Of a stretch of 34,607 bases of DNA, positions 22,761-32,551 are shown one piece after another (position 1 is the stretch's first letter; the number at the start of each line of letters is the position of its first letter). Source of the DNA: Plakobranchus ocellatus (Eukaryota; Mollusca; Gastropoda; Plakobranchidae); contig BLXT01003731.1 in the NCBI GenBank assembly GCA_019648995.1, positions 995,657-1,030,263 on the forward strand, in the 5' to 3' direction. The notes under the pieces were generated by a model, which saw only the letters and a list, made by a program, of their open reading frames with translations, did no database searches and was not told the DNA's origin. Position numbers and translations under genes: made by a program.

Positions 22761-22871
22761 ACAAAGATTTAAGAGTTTGTGTACCTCTTTCTTTCCCATA
22801 GCTCAGTTTTATGCCCACAGACCGGATTTGACCTTTCATACTTACTGGGCCAACGCGAGTTTTCAGTCAAT

Positions 22872-22911
22872 AAGTACGGCTAGCCTGGAAATTCATCCGT
22901 ACTTAAGTATG
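22872..22911. repeat. Stray fragments of the 33-base repeat
   Basis: AAGTACGGCTAGCCT at 22872-22886 matches the minisatellite in reverse orientation. CCGTACTTAAGTATG at 22897-22911 matches it in forward orientation and continues into a weaker match (ACTCACAAGC). A third piece, TTAAGTACGCCTAGCC, is at 23628-23643 in reverse orientation. Confidence 0.75.
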
Positions 22912-23140
22912 TGTAGACTCACAAGCGGGGCCGGCCTTAACTGATAGAGGGCTGGCCCAGCTAGTAATTAACAATGGCCTATGGCTGGTGTAAGGGGTAT
23001 AATCCTAATTTACAAAAGTACATGTATTACAAAATTGGTCATAAATTTTAAACCAAGGAAGGTACAAACATAATTCAAACACCAAAAAATAGAAGATTGG
23101 ATGCACTTTCTTATGATTTATGACATTAAGTATCAATGAT

Positions 23141-23397
23141 ATTATGGGACATTGAAAAAAATTGACAACACTATCTCGCCAGTGGGGCTAGGACTAGATC
23201 TAGATCTATATTCAGATTCATCCTCATCGGAAGAGTCTAGACGTAGCCCATCACCTTCTCCCTCCTCTACATCAAAATTAACATCACTTTCATCATCAAT
23301 TTCAATTCCAACATCATCTACAGGGCTACCCTCATCTTCATCTTCTTTATTCGTCGATTGTCTGTCAGTTGCAAGAGCAAGTTGAAGGTCATTTTGA
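23141..23397 (-). other. Acidic open frame of unknown status
   Basis: The minus strand is open from a stop just right of 23397 to a stop near 23141 (about 84 codons). It encodes a strongly acidic stretch with KEDEDEGSPVDD, EIDDESD and SSDEDESEYRSRSSPSP. There is no clear start codon near its beginning, but an acceptor-like TTGCAACTGACAG lies inside it. It could be a 5' exon fragment, the acidic N-terminus of a decayed DNA-transposon gene, or chance from GAT/TCA-rich sequence. The plus strand gives a serine-rich frame over the same bases. Confidence 0.2.
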
Positions 23398-23552
23398 AAA
23401 AATCGTTACTCGGTAACCATTCATTCAATTTTAGAACAGTAAACGGATAACGAAAGTAGAACCCTTCAAGCAACAGAAACTATTAAGGCCCAGCCACTGT
23501 AAAGAAAATAAAGGGGCTTATTCCGTAGTTTAAAAGTGTATGCTATAGTCAA

Positions 23553-23612
23553 GTATCAACGGGCGATAGCGGACCCTCCCGCCAACACCCATAAAGGGCG
23601 GTGGCGGGCGAT
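23553..23612. promoter_or_regulatory. GC-rich imperfect inverted repeat
   Basis: In an otherwise AT-rich region, CCCGCCAACACCC is followed after five bases by GGGCGGTGGCGGG, its near-exact inverse (11 of 13 pair). GGGCGATA also occurs on both flanks as a direct repeat. The GGGCGG core matches a GC box. It lies about 2.3 kb upstream of the first F-box coding exon. Confidence 0.4.
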
Positions 23613-23996
23613 AATGCTTTTTATCAGTTAAGTACGCCTAGCCACTTCGTATTCTGAATAAAAAAAAAGTTTACAACACTGATCTACCCAGTTAAAAGAT
23701 TGAGACGACACATCAGCTGATGCACAATAGGTCATGTCATTTTCAAGGAAATCGAGTCAATGGGCCGACACCAAAATCACAACAATGAACATTCCATGAT
23801 TTAATCTTAAGCCAATAAAACCTTTTGAATCAGTCCAAATCTTGTCATATATTTTCTTCATCAGTAATCTAATCTAGAATTTGAATTAAATTAATTTTAG
23901 GCTGGGAATCTAGATATTTAGATTTAGATCTTGACCTAGAATCTAAAGCCCTGGATTTTCCGATTTATGATCCTTCCTACTCTCCTTTGGTTGCCT

Positions 23997-24018
23997 CTAG
24001 ATCTAAATTTAGATCTAG
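23997..24018. repeat. 22-base perfect palindrome of CTAGATCT type
   Basis: Bases 23997-24018 read identically on both strands, formed by CTAGATCTAAA meeting its own inverse. It is the most structured of about ten CTAGATCT octamers (either strand), most of them clustered between 23194 and 25230. Confidence 0.85.
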
Positions 24019-24525
24019 CTTCTAGTCAATTTGTGTTGATTCCTTGCCCTTTCTAGATCTATTTCTGCGCATTCGAAGTCCATAGGTCAATACTGCCAGT
24101 GGACATAAATTGACCCTCGGTAGGACTGAAATGATCACATTTACTGTGTAATACCTAGATCTAGGGCTAAATTAGATAATAGGTCTTACCAAAGGAAAAG
24201 TAATGGGCCTAATTTACTTTGTTGACAATGGCCAACCGGTGAGATCTTTTACGATAAAAGATTTATAAAGTATTCTCTATTGTTTTATTTCTTTTATATT
24301 ATATCTATTTTAGTTATTTCGCATTTTTTTTTCTTTTAAATTGTATTTAACTTCCTCTAAGTTGTGCCAACTTTTGTTCGATTTGAATGTGATATTTGAT
24401 TACTTTTCCGGAAAATCTCAATTTAATATATAAATGCAACGTAAAAAAAAAAAAAGAAATAAAATATAAATAAACCGATTCCGTCGATATAAGCGAGTTT
24501 GTGATTATCATCGCTCTTAGAGATA

Positions 24526-24537
24526 CAAAATGGCGCC
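24526..24537 (+). promoter_or_regulatory. YY1-like motif, possible F-box gene promoter
   Basis: CAAAATGGCGCC matches the core of the YY1 site (AAnATGGCG), which in animals often sits just downstream of TATA-less transcription starts. A donor-like CAAG|GTAAAT at 24661-24670 could end a short 5' UTR exon. The first coding exon begins 1.4 kb further on at 25901. Initiation here is inferred, not shown. Confidence 0.35.
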
Positions 24538-25900
24538 GTAAACAAATGATGATGCGCAGACAAGCTCAACAATATTATCCAATTTTTGGGGGGTTAAAAT
24601 GAGAACATATGAATATTTCTAGGATAAAAAATTTTATTAGAATAAGAGGAATACAACATCAAGGTAAATGCAGATAATTCCTACATACTAAACGATTAAC
24701 AAAGGCCACAATCTAGATCTATAGCACACTGTCTGGAGGCTAAATCTAAGATATAACTAGTAAATTCATGTGTATATAGGGCCTATATATTATGGAAGTT
24801 GCATGTCTCCAAGAGTAGGCCTAGGTATTGAGTAGGGATAAAATGTAAATGTTTACAACAAATAGCATATTAATATTTTAGTACATGTACAAGCAGTTAA
24901 ATTTAGCCAATTATATTTAAATTAGGCCCTTACGTCAAACACATAAGTACGATACGCCTCAAATCTAAATTCATAGCAAATTCTTGTATTGAATTGAAGT
25001 GAGGAGACCATTGGAGTTTTATTGGCACAGTGTATGCTCAACAATGGTCATAAGAATGATTTGAAAAGACAAGAGGCGAAAAATGCAAGAGTAAAAAACC
25101 AAATGTTTATCTTTTCTTTTTAATATAAGAAGCAGGGATCTGTTTGACGAAGCAGATATCTTTGATTTTTTGTCCACTTATAAAAATAACAAATTTGATA
25201 TAACCTGTGAAGTAGTTAGTCTCTAGATCTTCAATTTTAAGCAAGAGCAAGCTTCATGTACTTTGCAAAAGTCTCAGAATTAACTTCAGAAAGATAAGCT
25301 TTAACTGTTATCCTTTTCATGTGATCCTGTCCATGCATAGCAGATTGATTACATGCCAACATTTTAAAGTAGTACATATTGTATAAGGATTTTTGACAAT
25401 TTTTTACCTTATTTCATTTATAGCCAATCAAAAAATCCACTGATTCATTTCATTTCTTTTTTCTATTACATTTATATATGTGTGTCCCAAAATTATTTTT
25501 TTCAAAGCTAACTTCTCTTGGAATAATAACAGCGCAATGGGAAGAAAAATGTTATTCTGAATTACTTGACCTTTTCTGCTGTCTAAGGCTTACATGTCAT
25601 AAAGTGCAAATTTAACTGTTTTCCTGTGTTCTTCTAGTCATTTTAAACAAGGTAAGCAAGCAAGAGCATGTATTTTTTCAGTAATTCAATATACTATCAC
25701 AGGCTCTTCACAAAGGTTTATGTAGGAAGACCCAGCTCATCTGTACAACACCTCCATTCTTAGTTTTTGCCTTCTCAAAAATGCAGGAGTAAAATATAAG
25801 ATTATGTTGAATTTTGGTTGATTGGTTGTTGAAACACTCAATTCACCATTTATTATTGATCTCAGTGTCAAAGTATATCACCATAATTGACTTTCCTCAG

Positions 25901-26142
25901 ATGCCATCAACCATTGCCCCCATTGATGCAACCAGAGGTTGCGCAGTACAACCAGCGAAGGGCCTGCGCTATGGCAATTTTGAAGGTGTCAGAAATCTGC
26001 CACCTGTGCAGACCAGTGATGGCATAAATGAGCAAAACTTTTGGGAAATCAATAATGAACAAATTTGTAGCACGGTCTGTCAGTGGATGGAAACCTGGCA
26101 ACCATGGCAACAGAGAACACTCTTATGTGGTGTGGCAAATAG
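25901..26142 (+). CDS. F-box gene, first recognised coding exon
   Basis: Residues 1-80 plus two bases of codon 81. The exon starts exactly at ATG after the acceptor TTTCCTCAG. Its end, QWMETWQPWQQRTLLCGVAN, joins CSISQLEIF in the next exon through a split Arg codon. That junction restores a segment resembling the helix preceding the F-box in FBXO16. The donor is AATAG|GTGACC. Confidence 0.85.
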
Positions 26143-29100
26143 GTGACCATTATAGGTTTATACTTTTTAGCAATAAACTGTTTGATTTGTTTTCCTCTCT
26201 TTATATCTCGTTATCAAGAGGTGACAAAATTTGTTAGCTTGCCCTATATGTGATACTAGAAGCTCCAAACATCCAGAAATGGTGCTATGTTCTTACATTA
26301 TGCTGAAAAATTAGACTAACCTGGAAAACTTTAAATACTCCATTACCCCTGGACTGAAGTCTCTATGTTTATGTTACCTTTCTTTTAACTTTATTTCCAT
26401 CTCAAGTAAATTGTTTATTCCATACTATAACTCAAGGAATTTAATTTTTTCTTCGTATGTCTTTTGAAAGCCTCAACACTTTATTGTTGCATTGCATATA
26501 TGAAAAAAACCCAATCTTTTGTGCATGATGCCCAGGTAAATCTTTGTAGACTTATCTGGCGATGTTACCAGAAATGTGATATTTCCAATTTTTAGCTAAT
26601 TAAGACACATTTTTAACTCAAGAAAAGTTCAGAGATGATTGAAAAATTTGTATCAATAAATAATAAGCAAGCGTGCAAAATGATTGGCTCTGTATGGAGT
26701 ATACATACCAATGTGCATTTTAATAAAATTTGAAACAAATTATACAACTTTTGAGGCTAGTTCTATTAAATTGAAAGGAACACTTTTATCAGCAGAAAAA
26801 AAAATTGAGTTTATATTCTTTTTTTTCAAATGTAATGATATTTTCAAGATTAATCCTTGTCAGCGGATATAATTCATTACCCAGTAGCTAATCATTGCAA
26901 AGTTCACGGAATTCACTTTAACTCGTAAACTGAAGCTGGACGATGGGAGCGTCCAATCATTTGTAAGACACAAGGTACTGGAGGCTGCCAGCGTCTGAAG
27001 GATTTGTTCTGTTTCTGTTAATATATATATCATTCTTACATGGAAAGCTAAATAAGAATGAATTATTTTGGCTTCCTCCACAGATGCTCAATCAGTCAGT
27101 TAGAGATTTTTTCTACGATTCTTGAACCACTGAACCACAGAGATTACAAAACCCAGTCTTTACAACGCTATCCTTCTGCTCCTTTCAAGGCAAGTAAACC
27201 AGGCAGAGAAAAGAAGAAGAAGAAACAGGCAAAAGATTCTCAGTCAGCTAAAAGCAAGAGCAGTAGGAAAATTCCTCTGATTGTGACTGATGATGTAGGC
27301 AATGTCACTGATGTCAGAAACATATCAAACTACTTGAAAAAAGAGAACTCTAATGGCGCTAAATCTCATGGGGGTGTGGAGGTGAACAATAGCTTTAGAG
27401 CAGAGCTTGAAAAAAGCAGTGATGATAATAAAAACAACTATAAGCCTGTCGATAAAAATGGTGAGGAACATAGAGAGACCCCAATGGAGTTATCTGATGT
27501 CATGATGGGCATGGATCAATATGTCTCCATTTTGTCTTCCTCCATTCTGATTTCTGCCATAAATGAGGCTTCTACTGTGTCACTCTATGACAAATTTCAG
27601 TTTTCCAACTCTAGAGAGGCATCAGCAGCTTCCATGGGCAGGGTTCAGATTGAAGAGCCAGATGAGTCTGAAAAGAAAACTAAGCCCAAAAATTTACATG
27701 TCAAGGAACAAGACAGGCCAATAGTAGAGCCTTCATTGACGAGGGAGAGCACTGTTAAATCTATCACAAGCAACCTTAAGTCGCGCCCCCTGACCCGAAG
27801 TTCTCAAGCTTCCTCAACAAGATTTCTGGGTGGTACTCTAGAATTCTCCTCAGATAGTTGTTACAAGAAATTCAGGCGAGAGGCAAGCTCTTCTAGTAAC
27901 TTCAGACACAGTGCTTTTGCCTCATCAATAGCAAGTACAACAGACTTTTTCAGTAAGCAAAAGATATCAAAACTAGGTATGTACACATTGGATTACATTA
28001 GCTTTTTATGATTATTTTGAAAGAAGAATATAAAATAAAATATGAGGTCACTTTAAAAAAAAATTAATTAGTTATTTACATTTCAACTTTTGAAAATTTG
28101 ATTTATTTTTTTTTTCAAAGAGAGTATGTAATTCAAATCAGCCATATTAAAATCACTTGAGTATCTTTCCAACTGTTCTACTTTCCTCTTGAAAAAAGGC
28201 CTTTCTCAATTTCAAACTACAGTATATTTAAAAAAATTATGAATCCTATTGCTTTTTTTTGTTTTTTGAAATTCTGTCTTTAGTAAAAACAGCTGTGTTA
28301 GATTCGATAATTTAAACAAATATTTTTTTTTTACTTTATGTCAAGCAAATCTTACATATTCACAAGAGAAAAGTCTTATCCCCATCTTAGTTTTTAAGAT
28401 ACTAAATAATTTATTGTTTTAAATGGTAAAATATTTTATTTTTAATTGAAACAAATATTTTTTCCACACATTGTCCAGACTGCATCGGTGGTTTATGCAC
28501 AAATGCCAATGATGTTATATTGATGGATTGTCTCTCTCTCTCCCACTTCAGGCCCTATGCAACACACACTAAGAACAGGTTCTGTGCAGAGGCCTTTACA
28601 TTTGGGACCACTGCCAGTGTCACTACAGAAGTACTACAAAAATGCTCGCTGGTGGCCCACAGAGCCTCCCATGGGTACCACTTATCACCAAGCGCGCAAG
28701 CAAGAGCTTGCCTTGAATTTTAATGAACAGCTAAATGCAATATGGAAGGTAAGTCACTGTGTACTAGTAACAAAATAAATAAAGAAAAAAAAGTAACAAA
28801 ATGAATTGAGCTATGGACTTCCTTGACTGATTTCAAATGAAGGTTCAAAATAAATAAGTGAAATTTATCATTGCTTTATGGACAGAAAGTTTATAACATA
28901 TGTATCAAATGTTTTGCTTGTTGAGAAATTAGACATTTTTTACCCTTGCAATTAAGTCTTTGCATTCAAAGTTCATGCAGATCTGTTACTCAACTCACAT
29001 TTGGCACCGCTAAACATATGCATTATTCTGTTCATCATCTATTCATCTGTTGCATGTAAAAAAGATATCTTCATGTTTTAATAGCTCATGTAAAAATTGA

Positions 29101-32100
29101 AGCATTGTGAAAGTACAGCAGACGCAAAACTTTTCATCCACAACAAAAAGAAAAGGAATAGTACTTATTGTGGTTTTCCAAGGTCACAGTATAAACAGTT
29201 TTTAATTGAATGCCACTCTGTTAAATTTATGCAAAATGAGTCATCAATATAAAATATTCTTTAATTATATTGGATTTATCAAAAAATTGCAAGACTTTTT
29301 TTTTTATATTTTCCATGCAAAAAATTGTCCTTTTTTTCTGTTTTAAAGAAGTAATATCATATGACCAAACTTTTTTGTTGCCTCTTGAATTGAAAAGGTC
29401 CAAAAATCTGGCAATGCTACTGAGAATTTCGACAAAAACTCCAACTTCTTTTACAACCTACCAATATAAATTCTTTTATACATATTCATCATATATTCAT
29501 ATTTGTTGGCTAAGGTTTTTTTGTGCTGTATGTTTTATTTGTGTACTTCAGTGGCTGTCAGAATGGGAAAGCTATGAACAGATTGCCTTCATCAAGCGTG
29601 TTGCAATGATGTGTGTGTCCAGTGTGTTGGATGCTTTACTCACACATATCCAGCAGAGGTAAAAATATTGTTATGATGATTTTCACTGACTATCTTTTTG
29701 TACTTCTTCTTATAGTACATTATGTGTCATTATTTGTCTTTCTTTGACTGCCAGCCTAAATTTCTTACCAACAGAGGAATTTACTACCCTAATGTGTGGA
29801 ACAGATCTGGTCAGTGGTAGTATTGATGCTAATGATGTTAAGAACTATGTAACTGGTCATATTAAATACAAGCTTTGATAAATGTGATGATAATGGATAT
29901 TGTAGATGGAAAGTGAAAAAGATAATTGCAGTGAAATGAAGATGAGCATACATGTGACTTTCAAAGTTTTGAGGAACATGTTGATGTCGATTGCTTTGCA
30001 GATATTCATAGAATTTAAAAATTGATATTTTTCTTTTGTTTGTGCGCAATGAAATGTTTGTCAATGCCATAGTTGTCTTTATTTTAAAAAACTTTATTAA
30101 TTCTATCATGTATTGACTTTTTTTGCCAGGTTAAGAGATTCAAGGGATATCAACCGCTTGCCAGATAAGCTTTTGCTTTATGTATTTTCCTTTCTCCCAC
30201 CACAAGATATCCTTCAAACTGCTAAGGTATGATAACTATTAAAAGCATTATCATAGTCAGCTGCTTCTGATTCCTGTAATGGCTGCCCATTCTTCATTAG
30301 CTTCACAGGGGACATTGTAATGGAATTATTCCTAGATTTCTAAATAATGAGACCCAAAAATGAAGGCTCACAGAGCATTTATCCACACTATTCACCACCA
30401 ATATTCTTTAATTTAAAGTTATAAGAATAGGGCCTACATATCTTTATGAGTGTTTTTCTTATATGATTCCCACCCTCTTCATACTAATAAGCATACATAT
30501 AAAATGAATATTTTAAAATCTATTGGGGAAAAAAAGATAGAACAAAAGAAGGCAATTTTGCTTCCGGTAAATGTTTTCAAATTATTTTTGTCGTAACTTA
30601 TTATATTTTAAAGAGAGATGATTCCATAATTGTGATCTGAGGCAGGCACTGTTTAATATTTCTGATATTTGTTAGCGGTTTTCATTGCATGAAAAAATAT
30701 GTCCCTTGCTATATTGATCTTGAGACCACTTTCAGTGAGTCAGATGTTACATGGAGTACTTTTGGCACAAAAATGTTTAAGTTACTGTTTTGCTTCTTTT
30801 CAATGCTTTTTATAAAACCATCTTAGAGACTAAATGCAATAACTTTTGGCTCAATATTACATAGGTGTGTCGCAGATGGCGGTTCCTGTGTGCTATGGAT
30901 GAACTGTGGATGCTAAAGTGTCTGGAGATTGGTGAGTCTGTGCTATGCGTGAACAAGATAGCAGCTGTACTTATGTTTGTAAACATACCTAATCTGTTAT
31001 CAGGATCTTGTTCTTCTTTTTCTATTTTTTGGTATCTTTCGTTCGTCAAAGTAATTATGAATATTCTTTTATAGAGACACCTTTCCACTGATGCTGAACA
31101 AAATTTGTCATTATAAAAATTCTCACAGTGATATTTTTGCTCTTTTGTTGCAAGTTTGGTGTTCATCTTGTTTTGCTTTGTTTTTTTTTTAATGATTCCT
31201 CATTTGAAAACTAATATTTATTATATTTTCAGAAAAAGCAATGACATAAATATATGTGTACAGTGATGTTCTTTTGTGGTCCATTTACGAATATTAAACT
31301 TCATCCGGTTTGCATTAACTTGACATTAATGGTTGAAAACTTAAGGGAATGCCTTTAGATACCCTACAATTTCCCTCTTCTCTCTTTCTCTCAATTTCTC
31401 TTCCTCTTCCTCTCTTTCAGTCTTCTTTCTATGTTTCTCCTGTGTTTGCTTTCCTCTTGCACACCCTCAAATTACTCATGCAATGTTTCAGGTGAGCAGG
31501 GGGGAGTCTCAAACATCTCTGAGCTGGTCCAGAAGGCCAGACAAGAATCTGAGACGGCCAGAACCACAGACAGAGGAGCCCAGAGAACCACAAGCTCTGG
31601 GCGTGCTGTGCTGCCTGACACAGGTACATCAGCTGGAAGCCTGTCAGGATCTGTCTTAGCCTCAGAGATCGGTCTTGGACCAGGGCCTGTGGACTGGATG
31701 TTGGCTTGCTCTCAGCTATCTGGCCTCATACATGCTCTCCAGGAGGAGAAGCAGAAACAGGAGGAAGAGGAGGCTTCGGAGGGACTTTTGGGTAGCATCA
31801 ACAGCCTGCCAGGTTAGATTTAGCACATTGAATTTTTATTTATATTCTTCTACAAGATGGCATCAGAAATATATGTTTTTTGACAGCCTGCTTTAAAACG
31901 TTTGTTGAGCATGACTTGAGACCTCTCTCACATCTAGCCATTGCCTGATGAAGGTTTAGATATTTGAAGCATAATTCATTCATACTCACATATTAATTTA
32001 AGGTTTTAATAATTTACAACTTCCTTGTCAGTTTTTTACAAGTTAAAAGAATTCTCGACAATATCTATTCAATGTTAAAAGGCCAGATATAGGGCTGGCT

Positions 32101-32481
32101 CTATATCAAGATGATTTAGTTCCATCTCAATAATTGTATTCCTATGCATGAACTTCAGAAAATTTTAGCTGGAACTTTTTATTTTTAATCAAGCTTAGAG
32201 TGTTTTTTACTTTTTAATGTATTTTGAAATAGGTTGAGATTGTCTGCAATGCTAGTTGAAAAAAGCTAAGGTCAGTCGCTGACTTGCAAAGCTAGTGGTA
32301 GTGCAGAAAAATGCACGTTAGAATGTGTGATAGGCTCAGCCCCTTAAAACTGAATGAGTAATAATGCAAGTCCTGCATAAAGGCTTGATCTCTTTATGGA
32401 ACATTTTAACTTTAAATATATGATAGTTTCGATGGAGGTTTTTAAAAGTATCACTATTGCTTTTGTGCTAGTTACAACCAA

Positions 32482-32551
<70 letters not shown>

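Larger units (their letters stand above)
21061..25900. other. Intergenic region between the two divergent genes
   Basis: No confirmed exon. The minus-strand RMDN gene and the plus-strand F-box gene read away from here, so promoters and 5' UTR exons of both must lie in this region or in 19827-20600. Candidate elements are listed separately: a CpG-richer patch with a CACGTG site near 22640-22760, a GC-rich inverted repeat at 23553-23612, and a YY1-like motif at 24526. Otherwise the sequence is AT-rich. Confidence 0.6.
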
